Source of the DNA: JBGSKY01 sp041740995
GTDB lineage: Bacteria; Planctomycetota; Planctomycetia; Pirellulales; Pirellulaceae
DNA length: 36,619 nucleotides
Reading direction: 5' to 3'
Assembly: GCA_041740995.1 (NCBI GenBank)
Contig: JBGSKY010000115.1
Location: 1 to 36,619 of the forward strand
The notes below the pieces were generated by a model, which saw only the letters and a list, made by a program, of their open reading frames with translations, ran no database searches and was not told the origin of the DNA. Positions within the stretch are counted from its first letter, which is position 1. The number at the start of each line of letters is the position of its first letter. Positions 8,976 through 17,544 of this stretch are shown here, one piece after another. The translations under genes were made by a program, and so were the position numbers.

Positions 8976-11486
8976 ATGCGCAGCTTCTTCCTTATCACAC
9001 CGATTCTTATTCTGGCTGTGTTCGCATCAACGGTGCAAAGCGCTGATACGGCCGTATCAGAATTTCCCGAGGATAACATTTTTCAAAAAGAGGTTGTCCC
9101 TTTCCTGGCCAAGAATTGTTTGAGCTGCCACAGCGATGAAGACCGAATGGCGGATCTAAGTCTTGCAAAATATAAAGACGATTTGTCGTTGCAAAAGGAC
9201 CGCAGGGTTTGGGAAAACGTCATCTCATTGCTTCGAAAGCACGAGATGCCTCCGATCGATGAACCACAGCCAAACATTGATGAACGGACGGCTGTCATTG
9301 AAAGCATCGAGGACATTTTGGCGAGTCTCGATTGTGGAAAACCAGGCCATGTTCCAAACGCTGGTCGTGTAACGATTCGAAGACTCAATCGGACCGAGTA
9401 CAACAATACAATTCGCGATCTTGTAGGCATAGATTTTAAACCGGCGGCTGACTTTCCCGCAGATGATGTCGGTTATGGGTTTGATAACATCGGTGATGTG
9501 CTCAGCTTCTCGCCTCTGCTGGCGGAGCGCTATCTAATTGCTGCCGAATCGATTCTCGAAGAAGCGATCGTAGTCATGGACCCGCCGCAGGAAACGTCGT
9601 CGCGCGTCGGCCAGCTTCGACCAACGTCCGCCACGGCCAGCGTCGAACAATCGGGTTTTATCACACTCGAAGAAGGTGATTATGTCATTACCGCCAAGGT
9701 TTACGCAGAACAAGCGGGCAGCGATCCGGCGAAAGCTAAAATGCGAATTCTCTTTCAAGCCAATGATCAACTCATTGAATCCGATGAAGTTGAAATTCGC
9801 GGCTTCAAGAATGACCCAAACGAAATCGAAATGGCTTTTCGAGCTCAGAAAGGCAGCTACCGCATCGGAGTCCTTTTTCTGAATCCCCATGACGAGTTTC
9901 CGCCAGATGCCGAAGCAGCGACTAACGACGAAATCGCAAAACTGATCGAGATCAAACAGAAAGCAGAAGTTGCCGCGATCTTTCGCGGCGATCAGGGCGA
10001 GCTGAACGAGCAGGAGCGGCAACGCGTGCGCGACGCGAGACGCGCAGCCCGCGACACGGCCGAATCAACTGCGGAATCACTCCGCGCGCTCGGAGTGAAG
10101 ACTCGCGCGCTGTACGTAGCGAACATCAACACGGTTGGTCCGACGAATCCACCCGAACCTACTCGACCGGAAAGTCATGTTCGATTGATGAAACACGCTC
10201 TGGGAGTTGACGCTAGATCCGCGGCAACTGAGATCATTACTCGCTTTGCCTCGAAAGCATTTCGTCGTCCCGCCAAGCCGAATGAAATCGCTGATTGCCT
10301 AATGCTTTATGATCGAGCCACGCAGCGTGGCGATCGCTTTGAGCTGGCGATTCGATCGGCATTACTGCGAGTTCTCGTATCACCTCATTTTCTCTATCGA
10401 ATCGAATACGATCCTGCTGATATCAAGCCAGGCGAAATTTATGCAATCGCAGAGTATGAGCTTGCAAGCCGTCTGTCCTACTTCTTGTGGAATAGCATGC
10501 CTGATGATGAGTTGCTTAGCCTGGCAGCCGAAAACCGTCTGCGAAGCGAGCTTGATGAGCAAGTCAAGCGAATGCTTCGTGACGAGAAAGCGAACTCATT
10601 TGTAATGAATTTTGCAGAGCAATGGCTGGCTCTAAGAAAGCTTGATATTTCATCGCCGGATCCAACTCTCTTTCCAGCCTTCACGCCCGAGCTGCGCGAA
10701 TCGATGATGCAGGAAAGTTTATTATTTTTCGCGGAAATCGTTCGCGATGATCACAGCATTTTAGACTTGATTACAGCCGATTTCACTTACGTAAACGAAC
10801 CATTGGCGAAACTGTACGGCGTGCCAAATGTAAAGGGTGATCGGTTCGTTCGCATCGCAGCACCGGCACATCGCGGCGGCGTGCTTACTCAAGCGAGCAT
10901 TCTCACCCTGACATCAAATGCCACACGGACCGCACCGGTAAAACGCGGTAAGTTTGTGCTAGATCAGATTCTGAATACGCCGCCGCCGCCGCCACCGGCA
11001 GACGTTCCGCCATTGGAAGAAGAAAAGATCTTGACTGGTAGTTTGCGACAGGTCATGGAGCAGCACCGCGACAACGCCATGTGCGCTTCTTGCCATTCGA
11101 AGATGGACCCGCTCGGCTTTGCTTTTGAGAATTTTGATGCGATTGGTCAGTGGCGAGACAAAGACGGCGATTTTGTAGTTGATGCGTCTGGCGTGTTGCC
11201 GAGTGGGCAGAACTTTAACGGTCCTGATGAGTTAAAGGAAATCATGCGAACTGAGAAGGATCTTTTCGTTCGTTGCGTAACCGAAAAGATGCTAACGTAT
11301 GCTCTTGGTCGCGGATTAGAATATTATGACAAATGCTGTATCGACAATTTGATCGTTGCGATGGAGCAAAATGATTTCAAATTCTCAACGCTGTTGACGG
11401 AAATCATCAAGAGCGAACCCTTCCAAATGCGGACTGCTTCCGCCCCATCCGAACCCTCCCGCCTGCCCGAAAATGGAGATCTATAA
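8976..11486 (+). CDS. Exported DUF1592/DUF1588/DUF1585 cytochrome-type protein
   Basis: This 836-aa protein has a Sec signal peptide (MRSFFLITPILILAVFAST, cleavage near residue 22). Domain order matches the planctomycete family: a cytochrome-like N-terminus with CLSCH at residues 48-52; DUF1587 (RRLNRTEYNNTIRDLVGI, from about 131); a variable insert; DUF1595 (ASKAFRRPA, about 425); DUF1592 (ELASRLSYFLWNSMPDDELL, about 490); DUF1588 with GVLTQASILTLTSNATRT, a poly-proline stretch and CASCHSKMDPLGFAFENFD (CxxCH near 702); and DUF1585 (FVRCVTEKMLTYALGRGLEYYD) at the C-terminus. Two CxxCH motifs suggest a c-type haem protein. Its stop shares one base with the start of the DUF1552 gene (TAATG), a pairing common across planctomycetes. 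Confidence 0.92.
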   Translation: MRSFFLITPILILAVFASTVQSADTAVSEFPEDNIFQKEVVPFLAKNCLSCHSDEDRMADLSLAKYKDDLSLQKDRRVWENVISLLRKHEMPPIDEPQPNIDERTAVIESIEDILASLDCGKPGHVPNAGRVTIRRLNRTEYNNTIRDLVGIDFKPAADFPADDVGYGFDNIGDVLSFSPLLAERYLIAAESILEEAIVVMDPPQETSSRVGQLRPTSATASVEQSGFITLEEGDYVITAKVYAEQAGSDPAKAKMRILFQANDQLIESDEVEIRGFKNDPNEIEMAFRAQKGSYRIGVLFLNPHDEFPPDAEAATNDEIAKLIEIKQKAEVAAIFRGDQGELNEQERQRVRDARRAARDTAESTAESLRALGVKTRALYVANINTVGPTNPPEPTRPESHVRLMKHALGVDARSAATEIITRFASKAFRRPAKPNEIADCLMLYDRATQRGDRFELAIRSALLRVLVSPHFLYRIEYDPADIKPGEIYAIAEYELASRLSYFLWNSMPDDELLSLAAENRLRSELDEQVKRMLRDEKANSFVMNFAEQWLALRKLDISSPDPTLFPAFTPELRESMMQESLLFFAEIVRDDHSILDLITADFTYVNEPLAKLYGVPNVKGDRFVRIAAPAHRGGVLTQASILTLTSNATRTAPVKRGKFVLDQILNTPPPPPPADVPPLEEEKILTGSLRQVMEQHRDNAMCASCHSKMDPLGFAFENFDAIGQWRDKDGDFVVDASGVLPSGQNFNGPDELKEIMRTEKDLFVRCVTEKMLTYALGRGLEYYDKCCIDNLIVAMEQNDFKFSTLLTEIIKSEPFQMRTASAPSEPSRLPENGDL

Positions 11487-12847
11487 TGAAAAATCGATTG
11501 TCACGACGAACACTTTTGCGTGGATTTGGTGCCAGCGTGGCTTTGCCGCTGTTGGATGTTATGCAACCAGTTTCGGCGGCTGAAATTTCTAGCGGTGTCG
11601 GTGGGGCGGCGGCCTTGGGTGTCGCGGAATTGCCAAAGCGAATGGCTTGGGTTTACATCCCGCAAGGTGCATTCATGGAGCACTGGATGCCAACGACTGA
11701 AGGCGAGAACTTTGAGCTGACACCCAGTCTCCAACCAATGGCTGAACATCGCAAAGACATGATCGTCTTTGGTGGTTTGACGTGTGACAAAGGTCGGGCA
11801 AACGGCGATGGTGGTGGCGACCACGCGCGAGCTGGCGGAGCGTTTCTGACTGGTGCTCAGCCAAAGAAAACGGCAGGCGTCAATTTTCAAGCTGGTCAAT
11901 CGGCAGATCAATATGCCGCGCGTCGACTAGGAGACAAAACTCGGCTCCCATCGTTGGAGCTAGCGATCGAAGCGTACCGCGGAGCGGGTGATTGCGACAG
12001 CGGCTATTCTTGCGTTTACGAACACACGCTGGCTTGGCGAAATGCAACGTCACCGCTGCCGACCGAAGTTAATCCCAAGCAAGTGTTTGATCGCCTGTTT
12101 TCCAATCAAGGAAACGATGCAGTGACTCAATCGCGACGTGAGCTTCGAGCGAGTGTATTGGATCTGGTGCTTGAGGACGCCAAAGATTTACAGCGAAATC
12201 TCGGAGGTTCAGACAAGCAAAAGATGGATCAATATCTGACCGGGGTTCGTGAAGTTGAGCAACGCATTGTTCGCGCTGATAAGCTATCACCAATCGTCCT
12301 ACCCGATGACGTGTCGCGGCCCGAAGGCGTGCCCGCAGATCTGACGGAGCACATCCGGCTTATGTGTGACTTGATGGTTCTCGCCTTCCAGACCGACGTC
12401 ACACGCATTTCAACTTTCATGTTCGCCCGAGAAGGTAGCGAACAGAAGTACCGGATGGTTGGTGTCAACGAAGGGCATCACTCGATTTCGCATCATCAAA
12501 ATAAACAAGACAACATCGACAAGCTCAAAGCAATTAGCGTCTATCACATGACGCAGTTCGCTTACTTGATCAGCCGTCTTAAAGAGGTCAAAGAAGGCGA
12601 AGGCACGCTGCTGGACAATTGCATGATCGCTTATGGAAGTGCAATCTCCGATCCAAACCGCCACAACCACCATGACTTGCCGATCATCATGGCGGGCGGC
12701 GGTGGTGGAACGATCAAGACCGGACGATTTATCCGATACCCCGATGAAACTCCGCTCAATAATTTGTGGTTGGCGATGTTAGAGCGATTCGGCTCGCCTT
12801 CGCAAAAGCTCGGAGACAGCACGGGCATTTTGTCTGGTCTCGCTTAG
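11486..12847 (+). CDS. DUF1552 family Tat-exported protein
   Basis: This 453-aa protein starts with a twin-arginine signal (LSRRTLLRGFGASVALPLL). DUF1552 landmarks are RMAWVYIPQGAFMEHWMP, HRKDMIVFGGLTCDKGRANGDGGGDHAR (only parts quoted here), CSYVYEH-type and AREGSEQKYR segments, and the C-terminal HNHHDLPIIMAGGGGG. The family resembles DUF1501 in architecture and is almost always encoded beside DUF1592-type cytochrome proteins. The start codon overlaps the preceding stop by one base (TAATG), so the two proteins are probably made in fixed ratio and may form an exported complex. The molecular function is not known. Confidence 0.92.
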   Translation: MKNRLSRRTLLRGFGASVALPLLDVMQPVSAAEISSGVGGAAALGVAELPKRMAWVYIPQGAFMEHWMPTTEGENFELTPSLQPMAEHRKDMIVFGGLTCDKGRANGDGGGDHARAGGAFLTGAQPKKTAGVNFQAGQSADQYAARRLGDKTRLPSLELAIEAYRGAGDCDSGYSCVYEHTLAWRNATSPLPTEVNPKQVFDRLFSNQGNDAVTQSRRELRASVLDLVLEDAKDLQRNLGGSDKQKMDQYLTGVREVEQRIVRADKLSPIVLPDDVSRPEGVPADLTEHIRLMCDLMVLAFQTDVTRISTFMFAREGSEQKYRMVGVNEGHHSISHHQNKQDNIDKLKAISVYHMTQFAYLISRLKEVKEGEGTLLDNCMIAYGSAISDPNRHNHHDLPIIMAGGGGGTIKTGRFIRYPDETPLNNLWLAMLERFGSPSQKLGDSTGILSGLA

Positions 12848-12912
12848 TCGTGTCGAAACCTTGCAGCGTGCATTGATACCTTCCAACACAACCTCAAACC
12901 GAAAATTGCTCA

Positions 12913-14027
12913 ATGCGAAAGTGTTCGAATTTTCTTGTGATCTGTCTAGTTGTTCAGATCTTCACAATAGCGTTTTGCATTGCTCAAGAGCAAACAAGCT
13001 CACAGAATCAAATCTCCCAGAACCAAAGCTCACACGCTGATCACGACGCACATCCGCGACTGGAGTTTCGCAAGTGGAGCGGAACGATCAATGTGCCCGA
13101 CCCAGTGGCTGTCAGTGTTGATCCGCAGGGCGTTGTCTATGCCACGCAAACGAAACGACGTGGTATTCAGGATCTCGACATCCGATCGCACAGCGAATGG
13201 ATTCCTGACGATGTTGGCTTGCAATCCATCGCCCAGAAAAGCGAGTTCTTCAAACGCGTGCTGGCCATCGGCGGGGACGACAACGAACAATCAAATCAGA
13301 TTCACCTGAGCTGCAAATACGCTCATTGGAATTACTCGGCAAGTTTTTCCCAACGTCTAGCGTCGAATTGCTTGAAAATGTGATTGCGAATGATTCGCAG
13401 ATCGCAGTAAATCAATCCGCGATTGCGACGCTGGGAAGTATGCACAATTCGATAGGCTTAAAATCGATTGAGTCGTTGGCTGCGAAAGTAGTTGCTGGAA
13501 GTTTGGATTCAAGTCTCGCGCTTGACGTGCGGGATGCTATTGAGAAGATCCCCGACCTGAGCGATTCACCGTTATTAAAGACCCAAAAGTACACATATTC
13601 ACGCGACGGCGGTGATATTGATGTCGGGAAAGAATTATTTGCGACCCACATGGCAGCCCAGTGCACGCGATGCCCTAAAGTCGGTCGACAAGGCAGCGAA
13701 ATTGGTCCAGAGCTGACAACCATATCAAAGACTCGCGATCCCGATCATTTGTTGCGATCAACTATTCAACCGAGCGCTAATATTGATGCAAAATATAGAT
13801 TGCAAATGTACCTGACTTCCTCGTGCGAAGTCTTCAGGGGCATTCCACTTAAGCAAGACGACAACACAACAACGATCGCTGACAGTAATGGTAAGACTTT
13901 AACTTTGGACAACGACGAGATTGAAGAAACCAAAGATCAAACGGTCGCTCCAATGCCGGATTTTACAGAATTCCCGTCCGCGACCGACGTGCGAAATCTG
14001 GTTGCGTACCTACGGTCACTTCAATAG
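12913..14027 (+). pseudogene. Decayed PVC-type haem-binding/HEAT-repeat exported protein
   Basis: Two frames belong to one ancestral gene. Frame 1 (12913-13383) starts with a signal peptide and the N-terminal segment DPVAVSVDPQGVVYATQT...LDIRSHSEWIPDDVGL, typical of the start of PVC haem-binding (membrane-bound dehydrogenase-like) proteins. It runs into unrelated residues after about 13290. Frame 2 (open from before 13300 to 14027) resumes with HEAT-like sequence (ELQIRSLELLGKF) and the C-terminal cytochrome segment ending TDVRNLVAYLRSL. Family members are usually far longer (of order 900 aa or more; about 370 codons remain), so a large internal deletion with a frame change near 13290-13310 is inferred. 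The haem motif reads CTRCP instead of CxxCH (13662-13676), so the axial histidine is lost. It is very probably non-functional. Confidence 0.78.
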
Positions 14028-14153
14028 TCAATTCCTAGCAGCGTCAGCTTTGCTTGTTATGCGTTACAATGCGCTCTGTAAAGAGTCGTTATTTGAAACA
14101 CCTTTATTTTCATCTACTGTTTTATCCGACACGATTGGAACTCGAGAATACTC

Positions 14154-14831
14154 ATGAACATAAAACAATTTGCGGTTGCAGTATCTTTTTCGATGATACT
14201 TACATTGTCTCCGCGACTATCTATTGCCCAGGATGATGATCATAGCAAAGGAATGCCATTGGTCTTCAGCGAAGATTTTGAAACCGGTCATGAACGATGG
14301 GAAACGACTGACGAAGACTCCTGGACAATGGCGGAAACAAACGGGAACCATTCGTTTGGATTGAATAAGCGAGTCAGTAACTACGAACCTAAGGTTCGCA
14401 GTCCGCACAACATCGCCTTGATTAAAGACGTAGAACTTTCTGACTTCGTTTTTATCTTCAGTGTTCGAAGCACGAAAGACACTGGGGGACATCGCGACTG
14501 TTGCGCATTCTTTTGCCATCGTGACCCCGAGCATTTTTATTATGTCCATCTTGGCGCAAAACCAGATCCTGCAAGCGGCCAGATCATGATCGTTAACGCG
14601 GAACCGCGTCGACCATTAACGGAGAACAAGACCGAGGTTCCCTGGGACAACGAATGGCACACCGTAAAAGTTGTTCGCGAAAGCAAAACTGGGAGGATAG
14701 ATGTTTACTTTGATGACATGACCAAGCCACATTTAAGTGTCACCGACAAAACATTTGAAACTGGGCGGATTGGACTTGGTTCATTCGATGATATGAATGA
14801 TTTCGACGATATCAAACTCTACGGCAAATGA
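14154..14831 (+). CDS. Secreted LamG/DUF1080-like (3-keto-disaccharide hydrolase-type) protein
   Basis: This 225-aa protein has a signal peptide (MNIKQFAVAVSFSMILTL, cleavage near SIAQ, residue 25). The rest is a single beta-sandwich domain of concanavalin-like type. It has an opening VFSEDFETGHERWE segment, a central FVFIFSVRSTKDTGGHRDCCAFFCHRD stretch (parts), WDNEWHTVKVVRE, and the closing TGRIGLGSFDDMNDFDDIKLYG, which is the usual end of DUF1080/LamG-like domains. Such domains bind or cleave glycans, and planctomycetes have many. No catalytic residues can be assigned from sequence alone. It is preceded by the decayed haem protein and probably has its own promoter in the 126-bp gap, with GGAA/GAG ahead of the ATG. 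Confidence 0.75.
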   Translation: MNIKQFAVAVSFSMILTLSPRLSIAQDDDHSKGMPLVFSEDFETGHERWETTDEDSWTMAETNGNHSFGLNKRVSNYEPKVRSPHNIALIKDVELSDFVFIFSVRSTKDTGGHRDCCAFFCHRDPEHFYYVHLGAKPDPASGQIMIVNAEPRRPLTENKTEVPWDNEWHTVKVVRESKTGRIDVYFDDMTKPHLSVTDKTFETGRIGLGSFDDMNDFDDIKLYGK

Positions 14832-15364
14832 TTCGTTTTTCTTACTGTGAAAAGTGCGAAGTCGTTCCGGATTTTTCTTATGAGCTTGCGGCAGGAAGTT
14901 AAATTTTCTGCCATCTAATATTCGAGGATGCTTTGACCGACCGAAATTATTGTCTTTGATGTGGTTCGATTAAGTTTGTCTCGGGTTGAAGTATTTCAAA
15001 TGCTCGCTCGTATAAAGATGACGCGGGCTTTTAGTAGAATGCGAGTCGGTCAAATCAAGCTTTGCATTCATCCACTGGGATGTGTTGTTTCGACATGAGT
15101 CGATTCAATGGAAGCGGCGACTATTCAGAATTCATTGATCTCAACGCTGAGACAAGCTAGAATTCGAGCGGTGTTTATCACACTTCGGCCGCTGTTAATT
15201 TATTGCATCGGAATTTCGAAGAGCACATCCAGAAAACTATCAAACAGGTTTCGAAATAGCTAATTACTCTGCCTGAAAAGGTTTAGGTGTTGGCAGGAAA
15301 GAAAGTGTTTTTACGAAGAGGTTTGCGCACGGGGAGATCAGCAACTCTCGAAAATCGTCTTACT
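14832..15364. other. 533-bp intergenic stretch
   Basis: No gene, RNA or clear promoter was recognised. The frame of the following gene is open back to a GTG at 15287, but residues before the ATG at 15365 do not resemble the family. Confidence 0.5.
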
Positions 15365-15985
15365 ATGGCCAAGAAAAAGACTAACGCGAATGTCGCTTCA
15401 TCTGCGATCGCTTCACCAGACGGAAAACCCGTGGTCGCATTTGCAACGCCTGCACTTTTTGATTGCTGGCTGGGAGTGAATCACGCCGAACATGGCGGTC
15501 TATGGCTGCAACTCTTCAAAATCGCCAGTCGGCGTTCGAGTGTAACCTATGCACAAGCGCTTGACGTAGCGCTGTGCTATGGGTGGATTGACGGCCCCGT
15601 GCGGAAAGGGGACGAACTCTCTTGGATTCAAAAATTTACGCCGCGCGGTAAACGGAGTGTCTGGTCGCAAGTAAATAAAAATCATATCGAACGCCTCACG
15701 TCCGAGGGCCTGATGAAGCCAGCAGGGCATGCGGTCGTTGAACTAGCCAAGGCTGATGGGCGTTGGGATGCCGCATACGCATCGAGTTCAACGTTTAAAG
15801 AATCCGCCGAATTTCTTTCCGCCTTGCAGAAGTCAAAGCAGGCGAGCAAGTTCTATGCGACGCTCACGAAAGTCAATCGTTACGCCTTCTATTACCGAAT
15901 TCACAACGCGAAAAAACCCGAGACGAAAGCGCGGAAAATCGTTGAGTTTATCGCAATGCTAGAGCGAGGCGAGACATTTCACTGA
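15365..15985 (+). CDS. YdeI/OmdA-family protein
   Basis: The ATG at 15365 (MAKKKTNAN...) gives 206 aa, the normal size for this family. A GTG at 15287 would add 26 atypical residues. Landmarks are VVAFATPALFDCWLGVNHAE, the LDVALCYGWIDGPVRK segment (the hallmark LCFGWIDG-like motif), and FTPRGKRSVWSQVNKNH. The C-terminal OmdA-like helical part has FYATLTKVNRYAFYYRIHNA and ends in arginine/lysine-rich KARKIVEFIAML. The family is annotated as YdeI/OmpD-associated and has been linked to bacteriocin or peptide tolerance; its mechanism is not known. It is a soluble cytoplasmic protein and stands alone between noncoding stretches. Confidence 0.85.
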   Translation: MAKKKTNANVASSAIASPDGKPVVAFATPALFDCWLGVNHAEHGGLWLQLFKIASRRSSVTYAQALDVALCYGWIDGPVRKGDELSWIQKFTPRGKRSVWSQVNKNHIERLTSEGLMKPAGHAVVELAKADGRWDAAYASSSTFKESAEFLSALQKSKQASKFYATLTKVNRYAFYYRIHNAKKPETKARKIVEFIAMLERGETFH

Positions 15986-16241
15986 GAACTGTATTGTCGT
16001 AGTCATACTCTGCGTTCAAGTCACGTTTACCGTTTCGCTTCGATATCAATGAAGATCTCCTGACCGGATCTGCCTTCTGTTGCGTTGCATCACACTGAGC
16101 CGCAATAATCGTGACGACGTTATTCATTGGCAGGCAAGAATCTGCGAGCGGCAATAGAGTACACAGCGAACGCGCTAACGAGCGGGTTTTGCTAACGGAA
16201 GACTTCATTACATTTTTGGAAAGACGGGTGAAGGCCGAAAT

Positions 16242-16733
16242 ATGAATGCCTCGATCAATGAGTTTTTTATCCGCAGGTTCAAAGCCGAGGATGCTGAACG
16301 CTGTTGGCATCTTTTTCATGACACAGTACGCCGAATCAACTCTCGTGACTACACGCCGAGTCAAGTCAACGCCTGGGCAGATGCGAGCATCGATACGCAG
16401 GCTTGGTTCCATCGGTTCGATGCCAACTTCGGTTTTGTTGCTGAACTCCAAAACAGACTTGTTGGATTTGCAGACGTATCGGGTGAAGGCTATCTAGATC
16501 GTCTATTCGTTCACGCAGATCATCTACGAAAGGGCATTGCAACGATGTTGATGAACGCAATTGAAATGGTTGCGGTAGAGCATGGGTGCGCTCGCATTTA
16601 CACGCACGCTAGCATCACTGCCAAACCGTTTTTCCTCTCCTGCGGTTTTGTGGTCGTGAGAGAACAAACAGTCGAGTGTCGCGGCGCTCAGTTGAACAAT
16701 TTCGTGATGCAACGAACACTCGCTGAAAAATAG
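16242..16733 (+). CDS. GNAT-family N-acetyltransferase
   Basis: This 163-aa protein has the GNAT fold signatures. The N-terminal strand-helix is FFIRRFKAEDAERCWHLFHD. The core segment NRLVGFADVSGEGYLDRLFV precedes the acetyl-CoA pyrophosphate loop HLRKGIATML (R/Q-x-x-G-x-G/A). Motif B is ITAKPFFLSCGFVVVREQ. This is close to the YafP/ElaA-like subgroup of small single-domain acetyltransferases that modify small amines or N-termini; the substrate cannot be predicted. The start ATG at 16242 is preceded by GAAGGCCGAAAT, with only a weak Shine-Dalgarno match, and no alternative start gives a better fit. There is no evident operon partner. Confidence 0.85.
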   Translation: MNASINEFFIRRFKAEDAERCWHLFHDTVRRINSRDYTPSQVNAWADASIDTQAWFHRFDANFGFVAELQNRLVGFADVSGEGYLDRLFVHADHLRKGIATMLMNAIEMVAVEHGCARIYTHASITAKPFFLSCGFVVVREQTVECRGAQLNNFVMQRTLAEK

Positions 16734-17442
16734 AAACCAGCGACAGCGGAAAAGCCGCCATTTTTGGCAGTTCAACCTTGGGCAATAATTCCACGCAATT
16801 TCCCCGATCCGTGCTAAGTGTTCAGCCTGGGATTGAGTTAAGACAAAAGCTGAATGATCGAGTTTCTTGGAATTGGCGGGTGTTGAGTTTTTGTTCGCAA
16901 CGCCAAGCGTTGATGTCCCTCGACGAGTCAATCGTACTAATCCAGCCGACCAGTTTCGACATCACACGCGACAAGAACAGATGCCGAGACTTCGCACGTT
17001 TCCGAATAGTTTCAGAGGATTTTTCTGGGATTCAAGGTAACACAGATTCACGAACGTCTGAGATTCAAGGGATGTGTTGCATTCGCCAGCCAATGCATTG
17101 AAATCGATTGACTCGGAGACTGATCCATATCAACAGACCGTTTGACCAGTGGGCATCGGTAGTTTCGTGAGCCTCGAATAAGTGAGCATTCGAAAAAAAT
17201 CGCCGACGGTTTCAACCGTTAGTCGGCATTCTGCAGACTCGCGTTTCCAGGCGACTGGTGGAGCTGCTCGTTTCGATCCCGAAACCAGTAAGCTGGGGGG
17301 AAACATCTCACGACCAGACCTAAACCGTGATATACAACAGTCTTGGCCTATGGCCAGCAAATACAACAATCATCTTGCGAATGTGATAGGGCAAGTGACC
17401 GAAACAGCGCTTCAACAAAGCCAATTTATAGTGTTTCTTGAT
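16734..17442. other. Intergenic stretch of about 700 bp
   Basis: Short open frames occur here (for example 16778-17101 and 17182-17487 on the plus strand, 17130-17369 on the minus strand). None has a recognisable domain, good codon periodicity or a ribosome binding site. I see no RNA gene. The end of the gap holds the sigma-54 promoter of the DUF1559 gene. Confidence 0.45.
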
Positions 17443-17458
17443 TGGCACGATGTTTGCA
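17443..17458 (+). promoter_or_regulatory. Sigma-54 (RpoN) promoter of the DUF1559 gene
   Basis: The 16-mer TGGCACGATGTTTGCA fits the -24/-12 consensus TGGCACG-N4-TTGCA exactly, with GG at 17444-17445 and GC at 17456-17457. The expected transcription start is near 17469, leaving an untranslated leader of about 76 nt before the ATG at 17545. An activator of the bacterial enhancer-binding type would be required; its binding site was not identified. Confidence 0.8.
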
Positions 17459-17544
17459 ATTCATTCTTTCGGTCGAGAATTATTTGAGCGGGTCTCTCGT
17501 TTCGAGGCTTCGCAGCCAGAATTGATTATAGGAATAGGGTTTGT

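Noticed and set aside
9534..10022. 162-codon antisense frame in the DUF1592 gene
   Set aside because: It lies fully inside a recognised gene; its Phe/Leu/Asp-rich composition is the mirror of the sense codons and no motif is present.
10978..11002. CCG repeat in the DUF1592 gene
   Set aside because: It encodes the poly-proline stretch that is normal in DUF1588 proteins, so it is not a separate repeat element.
16778..17101. 107-codon plus-strand frame between the GNAT and DUF1559 genes
   Set aside because: No motif or start signal; composition looks like noncoding DNA.
17130..17487. Overlapping 79- and 101-codon frames on both strands before the sigma-54 promoter
   Set aside because: Neither strand shows a known family or a Shine-Dalgarno sequence.
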